This document shows positions 35,641 through 44,461 of a stretch of 64,000 nt of DNA, in pieces. The stretch is from assembly GCA_963691755.1 (NCBI GenBank), contig OY829366.1:2232001-2296000 (forward strand), written 5' to 3'. The notes below the pieces were generated by a model. It made no database searches. It was given only the letters and a program-made list of their open reading frames with translations, and was not told the DNA's origin. This DNA comes from Dinoroseobacter sp013215265 (GTDB lineage: Bacteria; Pseudomonadota; Alphaproteobacteria; Rhodobacterales; Rhodobacteraceae). The translations under genes were made by a program, and so were the position numbers. The stretch's first letter is position 1. The number at the start of each line of letters is the position of its first letter.

Positions 35641-36246
35641 ATGAGCGATAGATCAGGAATTTTTGCAGGGGACGACCCGTTTCAACTGGTGCGTAACTGG
35701 CTGGCGGAAGCGCAGGAAACGGAACTAAACGATCCAAACGCAATTGCGCTTGCTACGGTTGATCCGGATGGGATGCCAAACGCGCGCATGGTTTTGTTGA
35801 AAGATATCGAGCAAGATGCGTTCGTTTTCTATACAAATTATGATAGTCGAAAGGGGCGGGAGTTGGACGCATCCAGCAAGGCTGCGTTTGTATTGCATTG
35901 GAAATCTCTGCGCCGGCAAGTTCGTGTTCGTGGGAACGTTGAGCGCGAAGATGGTGCAAAAGCTGACGAGTATTACGACAGTCGGTCCCTTCAAAGCAGA
36001 ATTGGGGCTTGGGCTTCGAAACAGTCGCAACCTCTTTCGAGCCGCTCTGCTTTAATGTCAGAGGCTGCAAAAGAAGGGGTGCGGCACGGCACCCATCCAA
36101 AGCGTCCTCCGTTTTGGGGTGGGTTTCGAATATGGCCGACGGAAATTGAATTCTGGGCGGATGGTGCATTTCGCCTGCACGACAGATTTCGTTGGACGCG
36201 TGACGGTATCGGAGAGTCTTGGAATATCAGCCGTTTGAACCCCTGA
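35641..36246 (+). CDS. pdxH: Pyridoxamine 5'-phosphate oxidase
   Basis: PdxH oxidises pyridoxine or pyridoxamine phosphate to PLP with FMN. The 201-residue product has the FMN-binding segment ARMVLLKDIEQDAFVFYTNYDSRKG, the LHWKSLRRQVRVRG strand pair, SRIGAWASKQSQPLSSR, and the C-terminal RLNP signature. GGAG precedes the ATG at 35641. A modest hairpin (36249-36266) follows the stop. Confidence 0.96.
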   Translation: MSDRSGIFAGDDPFQLVRNWLAEAQETELNDPNAIALATVDPDGMPNARMVLLKDIEQDAFVFYTNYDSRKGRELDASSKAAFVLHWKSLRRQVRVRGNVEREDGAKADEYYDSRSLQSRIGAWASKQSQPLSSRSALMSEAAKEGVRHGTHPKRPPFWGGFRIWPTEIEFWADGAFRLHDRFRWTRDGIGESWNISRLNP

Positions 36247-36289
36247 CGCACGCCAGAAAAGGCGTGTCATTTGCGTCACGCTACCGGTT

Positions 36290-36369
36290 CATTCACGCAT
36301 CGTGAATGGTTAACGCATTGTGCTGCAACACTTTCGATTGCAAATGTTCTCCATTCACGTCAAAGTGAA
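36290..36369 (+). promoter_or_regulatory. Two related dyads upstream of the cold-shock gene
   Basis: The first dyad is CATTCACG-CAT-CGTGAATG (36290-36308), a perfect 8-bp inverted repeat. The second (36354-36369) is TTCAC-N6-GTGAA. Both use the half-site ATTCAC/GTGAA, and their centres are about 62 bp apart, close to six helical turns. They lie 45-125 bp before the gene at 36414. A regulator binding site is inferred; none is identified. Confidence 0.4.
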
Positions 36370-36413
36370 CTCGGATAATGATGTTTGGTTTTTAACTTTG
36401 CGATTGGCACAAG

Positions 36414-36932
36414 ATGCAGAAAGCAGTTGTAATTGACCCGACCGTTGAGGGCGAAGTTAAATGGTTCGATCCCGTGCGCGGGTTCGGGTTCATAATTTCA
36501 GGCACCGGCGGGCCCGATATCTTATTGCATGCCAATGTGTTGCGAAATTACGGGCAAAGTTCCGTAGCGGAAGGCACAATGATTACAGCGCGTGTTCAAG
36601 AGACAGAGCGCGGCGTGCAAGCGGTCGAAGTGGTTAACATCCAGAGCAGGGTTGGCGAGGATGGTGAGTCGCTCGATGATTTTGAGTTTGAAGATCATTC
36701 CCACATCGAAATGGAGCCAGCACGCGTCAAATGGTTCGACAAAGTCAAAGGCTTTGGCTTTGTGAACGTGCACGGCGTAGCTGGCGATGTTTTCGTACAC
36801 ATCGACGTTCTTCGCCGTAGCGGATTTGCAGAGCTCCAGCCAGGTGAGGCAATATCGGTGCGCTTGGGCGAAAGTGATCGTGGTGCGATGGCACTCGAAG
36901 TTTTGAGCTGGGACGCAGCGCTCGAGGATTGA
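36414..36932 (+). CDS. Cold-shock protein with two cold-shock domains
   Basis: The 172-residue protein carries two CspA-like OB folds separated by an acidic linker. Domain 1 (about 11-78) has GEVKWFDPVRGFGFI and the second RNA-binding motif DILLHANVL; domain 2 (about 103-168) has ARVKWFDKVKGFGFVNV and DVFVHIDVL. Both RNP1 and RNP2 motifs are intact, so it should bind single-stranded nucleic acid as an RNA chaperone or antiterminator. No strong Shine-Dalgarno is visible. Two dyads lie in the upstream region. Confidence 0.92.
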   Translation: MQKAVVIDPTVEGEVKWFDPVRGFGFIISGTGGPDILLHANVLRNYGQSSVAEGTMITARVQETERGVQAVEVVNIQSRVGEDGESLDDFEFEDHSHIEMEPARVKWFDKVKGFGFVNVHGVAGDVFVHIDVLRRSGFAELQPGEAISVRLGESDRGAMALEVLSWDAALED

Positions 36933-36988
36933 CATCAGTCTTTCCACGGTTGCGAATGACCTTTTGTTCGCGACACAAAGGCTGATCC

Positions 36989-37486
36989 ATGTTCCGACTT
37001 TTATCAGTTGTTCTTTTGGCAATTCTAACGGTCTGCGGTGCATTTGCTCCGCCCGCCGCTGCGGCGTCATCGAGGTTAAAAGCGTGCAGCATCGACGAGG
37101 TCTCGGTCCGTGGCGATTGGGGGCAGATGCGGTTTCGGGTTGATGTCGCAGATGATGATGCAGAACGTGGGCAAGGCCTGATGTTTGTCGAGCAGATGGA
37201 TCGCGACAAGGGCATGATCTTTTTGTGGGACGAACCGCAGCATGCTCGGTTCTGGATGCGTAATACGTATATTCCGTTGGATATGCTCTTTGTCGACGCA
37301 AAGGGTGTTGTAAAACACATCCATCACGAGGCTGTACCTCGGGATGATACCATCATCGACGGTGGTCCAGGTACTTTAGCCGTTCTTGAGATCAATGGTG
37401 GAATGTCGCGCAGCTTCGGAATTGATGTTGGCAGCGAGCTTCAGCACCCCGCATTTGGAGAAGATGCTGCTTGGCCGTGCGATTAG
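36989..37486 (+). CDS. DUF192 family secreted protein
   Basis: The 165-residue protein begins with a Sec signal peptide (MFRLLSVVLLAILTVCGAFAPPAAAA, cleaved about residue 26), then a DUF192 domain with RFRVDVADDDAERGQGLMFVEQMDRDKGMIFLW, RFWMRNTYIPLDMLFV and a C-terminal glycine-rich end. The family is small, periplasmic and of unknown function. It is 56 bp after the cold-shock gene on the same strand and could be co-transcribed. Confidence 0.9.
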   Translation: MFRLLSVVLLAILTVCGAFAPPAAAASSRLKACSIDEVSVRGDWGQMRFRVDVADDDAERGQGLMFVEQMDRDKGMIFLWDEPQHARFWMRNTYIPLDMLFVDAKGVVKHIHHEAVPRDDTIIDGGPGTLAVLEINGGMSRSFGIDVGSELQHPAFGEDAAWPCD

Positions 37487-37541
37487 GTCATTTTGGGTCT
37501 TTTCAACCGCGCCGACCCGGCGTATGAGCAAGGCCCGTGGA

Positions 37542-37618
37542 CGGGGTGTGGCGCAGCCTGGTAGCGCACCTGTTTTGGGTACAGGGGGTCGTGAGTTCGA
37601 ATCTCGCCGCCCCGACCA
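37542..37618 (+). tRNA. tRNA-Pro (anticodon UGG)
   Basis: A full cloverleaf can be drawn: acceptor arms CGGGGTG/CGCCCCG with one G-U pair, D arm GCGC/GCGC, anticodon stem CCTGT/ACAGG enclosing TTTGGGT (anticodon TGG), and T arm with TTCGAAT. The 3' CCA at 37616-37618 is encoded. Confidence 0.96.
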
Positions 37619-37651
37619 CGGAAAACTTCTGAGACCTTCTGAGCACGCACT

Positions 37652-38083
37652 TTATGTGTGTGCCTGGTCCAGAAGAAGACAAGTCTCCGAGTTCTGTACG
37701 CCTGAGATTTCTCTTACGGAATTGAGGATGCGATCGAAGCTGGGCAGACTGTCTGTTTCGATCTGAGCAACAAGATCCCAAGCCCCATTGGTTGAATGCA
37801 GCGCGGTGATTTCAGGAAGGCGATTCAGCGCACGAACCACCTGACGTTTGACAGGCCCGCCAAGCTCGATCAGCATGACCGCTTTGATCCGTTCCGGGTC
37901 TGCGGCATTGGCCGTTTCGATTGTGAATCGTCTGATAACGCCCGTACGCACCAAACGATCTAAACGTGTCTGAACTGTTGCCCGTGAAACACCGATTTGA
38001 CCGGCCAGCGTGGTGACGGAGGCGCGTGAATCGGCCTTTAAGGCTGAAAGCAGTGCTGTATCTGTCGAATCGAGATCGGGCAT
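37652..38083 (-). CDS. Lrp/AsnC family transcriptional regulator
   Basis: The 143-residue protein has an N-terminal winged helix-turn-helix (DSTDTALLSALKADSRASVTTLAGQIGVSRATVQTRLDRLVRTGVIRRF) and a C-terminal RAM ligand-binding domain. It is divergent from arginase and ornithine cyclodeaminase, so it most likely senses arginine, ornithine or a related amino acid and controls those genes; that is inference from position. The start is uncertain: ATG at 38083 gives a typical Lrp N terminus, and an in-frame ATG at 38110 is an alternative. It converges on tRNA-Pro. Confidence 0.9.
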   Translation of the reverse strand: MPDLDSTDTALLSALKADSRASVTTLAGQIGVSRATVQTRLDRLVRTGVIRRFTIETANAADPERIKAVMLIELGGPVKRQVVRALNRLPEITALHSTNGAWDLVAQIETDSLPSFDRILNSVREISGVQNSETCLLLDQAHT

Positions 38084-38154
38084 GAGCGTTTTGGTGGTTG
38101 AATTCAGCATTTTGATAGATTTTAGGTGCAATATGCGCAGTTTTACAACTGATA

Positions 38155-38198
38155 CCTGACAGCTGTTCAGGCGATGACGGATCAAATTTTTATTTGAT
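38155..38198 (+). promoter_or_regulatory. Two dyads between the AsnC-type regulator and arginase
   Basis: The 128-bp divergent gap contains CCTGA-N7-TCAGG (38155-38171) and a perfect AT-rich dyad ATCAAAT-TTTT-ATTTGAT (38181-38198), the latter just before the rocF ribosome binding site. AT-rich dyads of this kind are usual for Lrp/AsnC operators. Confidence 0.5.
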
Positions 38199-38211
38199 GC
38201 GGAGCCAATGC

Positions 38212-39147
38212 ATGTCGAAACTGCCGATCTCGCTTCTGGGTGTGCCGATGCAGGCAGGGACCAAAGTCAAAGGTTGCCTAATGGGGCCTGATGCATACCG
38301 ATGTGCCGGTCTTGCGGAAACCTTACGTGATTTGGGGTATGAGGTTGTCGATAGGGGAAACGTTGCGCCCAAAGCTTCACGGGCCGTGACGCATTCAAAC
38401 CCTTCCATTCACGCGCTTCCGCAAGTCGCAGGATGGATCGAAGGCTTGCAGACCGCGTCCTATGAGATTGTACGCGCTGGTGAGATGCCCGTCTTCATGG
38501 GCGGTGATCACGCGCTTGCGGCAGGAACGGTCCCCGGCGTGGCGAGAGCCATGTCGGAAGAAGAGACGCCGCTGTTTGTTCTCTGGCTCGATGCCCATCC
38601 AGATCTGAATGACTTGGACACGACAGACAGCGGAAATCTACATGGAACGCCGATGGCCTACCTGACGGGGCAGCCCGGCTTCGAGGGGGTCTTCCCTGCG
38701 TTGCAGGTTGAAGTGCCGCCAGAAAATGTCTGCATGATGGGGCTGAGATCCGTTGATCCGTCGGAACGAGAGGTTTTGCGGGACGGCAGCTTCATTGTTC
38801 ATGACATGCGCTCGCTTGACGAAAATGGGGTTGTCGCCCCCTTGCGTGCCTTTCTTGAGAAGGTGGAGGGCGTCGGTGGACGCATTTACGTCAGTTTGGA
38901 CGTGGATTTTCTGGACCCTTCGATTGCACCGGCTGTTGGAACAACGGTGCCCGGTGGCGCGACATTCCGTGAAGCGCATCTGATAATGGAAATGTTGTGC
39001 GACAGCGGGCTCGTTTGTGCGCTCGATCTGGTCGAGTTGAACCCTTATCTGGACGAGCGCGGGCGAACAGCGCGCCTGATGGTAGATCTGGCAGCATCAA
39101 TGATGGGACGAACGGTTTTGGATCGTCCGACGCGGATAACCGCATGA
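38212..39147 (+). CDS. rocF: Arginase
   Basis: Arginase splits arginine to ornithine and urea using a di-manganese centre. The 311-residue product has all metal-binding motifs: GGDHALAAG, DAHPDLND and SLDVDFLDPSIAPAVGT, plus the ELNPYLD end motif. GGAG eight bases upstream and the typical MSKLPISLLGVP start support ATG at 38212 over earlier in-frame codons. The stop overlaps the ocd start (ATGA), so ornithine is handed on to a coupled enzyme. Confidence 0.95.
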   Translation: MSKLPISLLGVPMQAGTKVKGCLMGPDAYRCAGLAETLRDLGYEVVDRGNVAPKASRAVTHSNPSIHALPQVAGWIEGLQTASYEIVRAGEMPVFMGGDHALAAGTVPGVARAMSEEETPLFVLWLDAHPDLNDLDTTDSGNLHGTPMAYLTGQPGFEGVFPALQVEVPPENVCMMGLRSVDPSEREVLRDGSFIVHDMRSLDENGVVAPLRAFLEKVEGVGGRIYVSLDVDFLDPSIAPAVGTTVPGGATFREAHLIMEMLCDSGLVCALDLVELNPYLDERGRTARLMVDLAASMMGRTVLDRPTRITA

Positions 39148-40214
39148 GCACGCCCTCTGATCTCGCACTGGTGCCCTTCATATCTGTCGAAGACATGATG
39201 CGGCTGGTCCACAAGCTAGGTTTGCGAGATATGTTGGCGCATCTCGCGGATGCGATTGAGGCGGACTTTCTGAGATGGGAAAGCTTTGACAAGACCCCAA
39301 GGGTGGCCTCGCATTCCACCGACGGCGTTATTGAGCTAATGCCCACGTCCGATGGCGAGCATTATGCATTTAAATATGTAAACGGACATCCGGCAAATCT
39401 TGCACGGGGGTTTCAGACCGTCGCTGCCTTTGGTGGGCTAAGCCGCGTCGACAATGGTTATCCAGTGCTTTTGTCTGAGATGACGTTGCTCACCGCGATG
39501 CGCACTGCAGCCACAAGTGCGATGGCCGCGCGTGCTTTGGCGCCCAAGAATTCCAAAGTTATGGGCATGATTGGTAATGGCGCGCAATGTGAGTTTCAGG
39601 CGCTTGCCATGGCTGAAGTGGTCGGCATTGAACAGGTCAGGTTGTGGGACATTGATGCGCGCGCAACTGAGAAGGCGATGCGCAATCTGTCTGAAACATC
39701 CCTTGAGGTTGTCGCCTGCAAATCTGCCGAAGAGGCGATAGCAGGTGCGCAAATATTGACGACCTGCACGGCCGATAAGCAATTTGCCACGATCCTGTCG
39801 GATAATATGGTGGGCGCTGGCGTTCATGTGAATGCAATCGGTGGAGATTGTCCCGGCAAGACAGAATTGCACCGCGATGTTCTTTATCGATCAGATATCT
39901 TCGTGGAGTTTCCACCGCAGACCCGGATTGAAGGTGAGATCCAGCAGCTGGAACCCGATTATCCTGTGTCGGAGCTTTGGCAGGTGCTTGCGCAACAGGC
40001 TTCGGGTCGAACTCACACCGATCAGATCACGCTCTTTGATTCGGTTGGATTCGCGATTGAGGATTTTTCGGCGTTGAAGTTTGTGCGCTCTGCAGCGTTG
40101 CAACAGGGGACTTATAGTATGCTCGACTTAGTCGCGGATCCTGACGATCCACGGGACCTGTTCGGAATGTTGGGCCGCGCAAAGTTTCCACGCTTGTTAA
40201 ATACACCGATCTAA
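39144..40214 (+). CDS. ocd: Ornithine cyclodeaminase
   Basis: The enzyme turns ornithine into proline and ammonia. The 356-residue OCD/mu-crystallin protein has the NAD-binding motif MGMIGNGAQCEFQALAM near residue 137, GGDCPGKTELHRDVL, and N-terminal EADFLRWESFDKTPRVASHS substrate contacts. Together with rocF it gives arginine to proline plus two nitrogen products. ATG at 39144 overlaps the rocF stop. Longer upstream codons run through rocF and are not used. Confidence 0.94.
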   Translation: MSTPSDLALVPFISVEDMMRLVHKLGLRDMLAHLADAIEADFLRWESFDKTPRVASHSTDGVIELMPTSDGEHYAFKYVNGHPANLARGFQTVAAFGGLSRVDNGYPVLLSEMTLLTAMRTAATSAMAARALAPKNSKVMGMIGNGAQCEFQALAMAEVVGIEQVRLWDIDARATEKAMRNLSETSLEVVACKSAEEAIAGAQILTTCTADKQFATILSDNMVGAGVHVNAIGGDCPGKTELHRDVLYRSDIFVEFPPQTRIEGEIQQLEPDYPVSELWQVLAQQASGRTHTDQITLFDSVGFAIEDFSALKFVRSAALQQGTYSMLDLVADPDDPRDLFGMLGRAKFPRLLNTPI

Positions 40215-40257
40215 ATCCCTTGAATCTCAGTGATTTCAACTGCTGTTCCGGCCGTAC

Positions 40258-40266
40258 TTATCCACA
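40258..40266 (+). promoter_or_regulatory. Candidate DnaA box upstream of nrdJ
   Basis: TTATCCACA, exact DnaA box consensus, lies 44 bp after ocd and about 320 bp before nrdJ. DnaA control of ribonucleotide reductase is known for E. coli nrdAB; here it is suggested by position only. Confidence 0.35.
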
Positions 40267-40302
40267 CAACTCAAGGTAGTAAAGCCTGATTCTGGCGGCA
40301 TA

Positions 40303-40318
40303 CCACAATATATTGTGG
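40303..40318 (+). promoter_or_regulatory. Candidate NrdR box upstream of nrdJ
   Basis: CCACAATATATTGTGG is a perfect 16-nt palindrome and agrees with the NrdR box consensus (acaCwAtATaTwGtgt) at its core. TATATT within it could be a -10 element, so binding would block initiation. A weaker half-match (AGACAAAAGTTTGTTG, 40345-40360) is centred 42 bp downstream, about four helical turns away; NrdR boxes usually occur in pairs. Confidence 0.72.
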
Positions 40319-40342
40319 GTCAAGCTTAAAAAACTGTCACAT

Positions 40343-40395
40343 ACAGACAAAAGTTTGTTGACCCGGAGCACAAAAATGCGCCACCTTGTGTCTGT
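40343..40395 (+). other. Long-loop inverted repeat in the nrdJ leader
   Basis: ACAGACAAAAG (40343-40353) and CTTGTGTCTGT (40385-40395) pair with one mismatch around a 31-nt loop. The 373-bp ocd-nrdJ gap otherwise holds no gene and no recognisable B12 riboswitch. Confidence 0.35.
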
Positions 40396-40587
40396 CGTAT
40401 ATGAGACCACCACATCTGGTAGGGCGCGGCGGGGCTAAAGCACCATATCTATGCGGAGTATCGGGCCTTCAGGCACCCGACCGGTGGAGCTTTGTCCTCG
40501 CTCAATCCTCAAGATGCGTGGAGCGTGACGGCCCGGGCCGCTGGGGACGGCGTCTGGAGTGAGTATAAAAAACGCCAAGGGGCAGCT

Positions 40588-43500
40588 ATGAAGATTGACC
40601 GCAAGTTTACCGCAGCGGAGACGGGTGCATACGGAGCTCTCGAATTCTCGACCACTACGTCTGAGATTCGTAACCCGGACGGGACGACGGTGTTTAAACT
40701 CGACGCGGTGGAAGTCCCGCAGGGCTGGTCACAGGTTGCCTCGGATGTTCTGGCGCAAAAATATTTCCGTAAAGCGGGTGTGCCAGCTCGGTTGAAGAAG
40801 GTTCGCGAAAAAGATGTGCCTGAGTTTCTGTGGCGCTCCATACCAGACGACAAGGCGCTTGCGGAGCTGCCAGAGGACGAACGCTTTGGTGGTGAGACGT
40901 CCTGCCGTCAGGTGTTCGACCGCCTCGCGGGTGCGTGGGCATATTGGGGTTGGAAAGGGGGTTACTTTTCCACCGAAGCGGATGCGCAGGCTTATTATGA
41001 TGAGATGCGCTACACGCTTGCCAAGCAGCTTGGCGCACCAAACAGCCCACAGTGGTTTAATACGGGCTTGCATTGGGCTTATGGCATCGACGGTCCCAGT
41101 CAGGGTCACTTCTATGTAGACTATAAGACCGGCAAGCTGACGAAATCGAAGTCGTCATACGAGCATCCCCAGCCGCATGCGTGCTTTATCCAATCCGTCA
41201 GCGATGATCTGGTGAACGAAGGGGGTATCATGGACCTTTGGGTCCGCGAAGCCCGCCTGTTCAAGTATGGCTCGGGCACCGGGACGAACTTCTCGTCCCT
41301 GCGCGGAGAAGGCGAAAAACTATCCGGCGGCGGCAAGTCGTCTGGCCTGATGGGCTTTTTGAAGATTGGCGACCGGGCGGCTGGCGCGATCAAATCGGGT
41401 GGCACCACGCGTCGTGCTGCAAAGATGGTGATTGTGGATGCGGACCACCCGGATATCGAGGAGTTCATCACCTGGAAGGTGACCGAGGAGCAGAAAGTTG
41501 CGTCGCTCGTGGCTGGCTCCAAGATGCATGAGCAAAAGCTCAATGAGATCTTTACCGCCATTGGTGGCTGGGACGGAAGCATCGAAGATGCAACTGATCC
41601 GGCTAAGAACGAGGCCCTAAAGGGGGCGATCCGGTCTGCGAAAAAGGTCGCAATTCCGGAGGTTTACGTCAAGCGCGTGCTGGATTACGCACGCCAGGGA
41701 TATAACGCGATTGAATTCCCGACCTATGACACCGACTGGGACAGCGAAGCCTATTCGAGCGTGTCGGGCCAGAACTCCAACAACTCGATCCGTGTGACAA
41801 ACGCGTTCCTTCAATCGGTGCGCGAAGATGGGGAGTGGGACCTGGTCAACCGCAAGGATGGCAAGATCGCAAAGACCATCAAGGCGCGCGATCTTTGGGA
41901 AAAGGTGGGCCACGCGGCCTGGGCTTGTGCCGATCCGGGTATCCAGTTCCACGATACCGTGAACCAGTGGCACACCTGCCCTGAAGATGGCGAGATCCGC
42001 GGATCGAACCCGTGTTCCGAGTACATGTTCCTTGATGACACAGCATGCAATCTGGCCTCGATGAACCTGCTGAAGTTTTATGAGAACGGTAAGTTCAACG
42101 CGGAAAGCTATATGCATGCGACCCGTATTTGGACCCTGACGCTGGAAATCAGTGTTCTGATGGCGCAGTTCCCATCGAAGGAGATCGCACAGCGGTCGTA
42201 TGACTATCGCACGCTGGGTCTTGGCTATGCCAATATCGGCGGATTGCTGATGAATATGGGCTTTGGCTACGATTCCGACGAAGGGCGTGCAATGTGTGGT
42301 GCTCTGACAGCCCTCATGACCGGCGTTTCTTATGCCACGTCCGCCGAGATTGCATCGGAAGTGGGCGCTTTCCCTGGCTATGAGCGCAATGCCGATCACA
42401 TGTTGCGCGTCATGCGGAACCACAGGCTGGCAGCGCAAGGGGCGACAGATGGCTATAAAGGCCTGACCGTTAAACCCGTCCCGCTGGATCACGCAAATTG
42501 CCCGGACGCGAAGCTGATCGATTTGGCTGTTGCCGCATGGGACGAGGCGGTTTCGTTGGGTGAAAAGCACGGCTACCGTAATGCTCAATCCACAGTGATC
42601 GCGCCAACCGGTACAATCGGTTTGGTGATGGATTGCGACACAACTGGCATTGAGCCTGACTTCGCATTGGTCAAGTTCAAGAAGCTCGCAGGCGGCGGTT
42701 ACTTCAAGATCATCAACCAGTCGGTTCCGGCTGCGCTTGAAATGCTCGGATATCGCTCCTCTGAGATCGAGGAAATTGTGTCCTACGCAGTAGGGCATGG
42801 AACGCTGGGACAGGCGCCCGGCATCAATCACACGTCGCTGATCGGCCATGGTTTCGGACCGGAGGAGCTGAAGAAGGTTGAGGCCGCGTTGCCCACCGCC
42901 TTCGACATCCGCTTTGTGTTCAACCAATGGACCTTGGGGGAAGAATTCTGCACCAAAACCCTAGGTATACCGGCGGAAAAGCTGAACGATCCATCGTTTG
43001 ACCTGCTGCGTTCGCTTGGGTTCTCAAAGACCGAAATCGATGCCGCGAACGACCATGTTTGCGGAACGATGACGTTGGAAGGCGCGCCGCATCTGAAGGA
43101 TGAGCACCTGAACGTCTTTGATTGCGCCAACCCGTGTGGCAAAAAAGGCAAGCGTTTCCTGAGTGTTGATAGCCACATCTATATGATGGCAGCAGCGCAA
43201 TCGTTCATCTCGGGCGCGATTTCCAAGACGATCAATATGCCAAACTCGGCCACGATCGAAGATTGTCAGGCCGCCTATGAATTGAGCTGGTCTCTGGGCA
43301 CGAAAGCCAATGCACTCTATCGTGACGGCTCAAAACTGTCGCAACCGCTAGCGGCCGCGCTGGTCGAAGATGATGATGAGGCCGCGGAAATCCTTGAGAC
43401 CGGTTCGGCGCCAGAAAAAGCGCAGGTACTGGCCGAAAAGATCGTCGAAAAGGTGATCATCAAGGAAATTGCCAAGGCAAATCGAGAAAAGCTGCCGGAA

Positions 43501-44274
43501 CGTCGCCGCGGGTATACGCAAAAAGCGATCGTGGGTGGGCACAAGGTTTACCTGCGTACGGGCGAGTATCAGGACGGCAAACTCGGTGAGATTTTCATCG
43601 ATATGCACAAGGAAGGCGCTGGCTTCCGGGCGATGATGAACAACTTCGCCATCGCAGTGTCGGTTGGTCTGCAATACGGGGTACCGCTCGAGGAATTCGT
43701 CGATGCCTTCACTTTCACCAAGTTCGAACCAGCGGGCATGGTGCAGGGCAACGAGACGATAAAATCTGCAACCTCGATCCTTGACTATATCTTCCGTGAA
43801 CTGGCCGTGTCTTATCTGGATCGTACCGATCTGGCGCATGTCCAGCCAGAAGGGGTCAGCTTTGATGACCTGGGTCGCGGCGAGCAGGAAGGCGTGCGGA
43901 ACTTTGAAGAAGTCCCTGAAAGTGCAGCGAGTTCCCCGATTGATGTCCTAAAGCAGATCAGCTCTTCGGGGTACTTGCGGAAGCGGGTTCCACAGGAACT
44001 GGTTGTATTTCAGGGGGGGCAAGCCGCTGGTGCAACAGCGCTGAGTGGATCCGTCGATGCTGTAAGTGCTTTGCAAACTCTGGTTCCCGAGACCAACGCC
44101 GCACCTGCGGTGAGCACAGGCGCGATTTCCAGCGGATCGGTTGATTTGCGCACGAAAGCCAAGATGCAGGGGTACGAAGGGGATCCTTGCGGCGAATGCG
44201 GCAACTACACCCTTGTGCGCAACGGCACCTGCATGAAGTGCAACACCTGCGGCGGGACCAGCGGGTGTAGCTAA
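40588..44274 (+). CDS. nrdJ: Adenosylcobalamin-dependent (class II) ribonucleoside-diphosphate reductase
   Basis: NrdJ makes deoxyribonucleotides using a B12 radical, with or without oxygen. The 1,228-residue enzyme includes the active-site segments HACFIQSVSDDL, NPCSEYMFLDDTACNLASMNL (radical cysteine and neighbouring residues), APTGTIGLVMDCDTTGIEPDF and a C-terminal cysteine-rich tail (CGECGNYTLVRNGTCMKC...CGG) that shuttles electrons. An AAGGGG site decides the ATG at 40588; the open frame begins 96 bp earlier. The upstream NrdR box suggests control by dNTP status. No class I RNR gene is in the window. Confidence 0.97.
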   Translation: MKIDRKFTAAETGAYGALEFSTTTSEIRNPDGTTVFKLDAVEVPQGWSQVASDVLAQKYFRKAGVPARLKKVREKDVPEFLWRSIPDDKALAELPEDERFGGETSCRQVFDRLAGAWAYWGWKGGYFSTEADAQAYYDEMRYTLAKQLGAPNSPQWFNTGLHWAYGIDGPSQGHFYVDYKTGKLTKSKSSYEHPQPHACFIQSVSDDLVNEGGIMDLWVREARLFKYGSGTGTNFSSLRGEGEKLSGGGKSSGLMGFLKIGDRAAGAIKSGGTTRRAAKMVIVDADHPDIEEFITWKVTEEQKVASLVAGSKMHEQKLNEIFTAIGGWDGSIEDATDPAKNEALKGAIRSAKKVAIPEVYVKRVLDYARQGYNAIEFPTYDTDWDSEAYSSVSGQNSNNSIRVTNAFLQSVREDGEWDLVNRKDGKIAKTIKARDLWEKVGHAAWACADPGIQFHDTVNQWHTCPEDGEIRGSNPCSEYMFLDDTACNLASMNLLKFYENGKFNAESYMHATRIWTLTLEISVLMAQFPSKEIAQRSYDYRTLGLGYANIGGLLMNMGFGYDSDEGRAMCGALTALMTGVSYATSAEIASEVGAFPGYERNADHMLRVMRNHRLAAQGATDGYKGLTVKPVPLDHANCPDAKLIDLAVAAWDEAVSLGEKHGYRNAQSTVIAPTGTIGLVMDCDTTGIEPDFALVKFKKLAGGGYFKIINQSVPAALEMLGYRSSEIEEIVSYAVGHGTLGQAPGINHTSLIGHGFGPEELKKVEAALPTAFDIRFVFNQWTLGEEFCTKTLGIPAEKLNDPSFDLLRSLGFSKTEIDAANDHVCGTMTLEGAPHLKDEHLNVFDCANPCGKKGKRFLSVDSHIYMMAAAQSFISGAISKTINMPNSATIEDCQAAYELSWSLGTKANALYRDGSKLSQPLAAALVEDDDEAAEILETGSAPEKAQVLAEKIVEKVIIKEIAKANREKLPERRRGYTQKAIVGGHKVYLRTGEYQDGKLGEIFIDMHKEGAGFRAMMNNFAIAVSVGLQYGVPLEEFVDAFTFTKFEPAGMVQGNETIKSATSILDYIFRELAVSYLDRTDLAHVQPEGVSFDDLGRGEQEGVRNFEEVPESAASSPIDVLKQISSSGYLRKRVPQELVVFQGGQAAGATALSGSVDAVSALQTLVPETNAAPAVSTGAISSGSVDLRTKAKMQGYEGDPCGECGNYTLVRNGTCMKCNTCGGTSGCS

Positions 44275-44285
44275 ACCAGATACGT

Positions 44286-44319
44286 CAGGCGGGCGCCATC
44301 TGCTCGAGTTACCCGCCTG
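44286..44319 (+). terminator. Hairpin after nrdJ
   Basis: CAGGCGGG (44286-44293) pairs with CCCGCCTG (44312-44319) around an 18-nt loop, starting 12 bp after the nrdJ stop. The following T run is poor, so it may be an inefficient terminator or 3'-end stabiliser. Confidence 0.5.
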
Positions 44320-44461
44320 GCGTTTGGAAGACGGTCCGCTGCCGATCTACCAGATATTGCGGGCCAGCCATCCGGGGTGGGTGCGCTCACCCTTGACGCG
44401 GGTCAGGCCGCAGGCAGAAAAAACTCGGGCGGTTAACAGACAGAGCCTGATCAGCGAAACT

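Noticed and set aside
40380..40587. Cobalamin riboswitch before nrdJ
   Set aside because: No B12-box-like segment or multi-stem layout was found, and NrdJ consumes the cofactor instead of making or importing it.
41617..42927. 436-codon minus-strand frame opposite nrdJ
   Set aside because: Antisense shadow of a strongly conserved gene; no start signal or recognisable domain.
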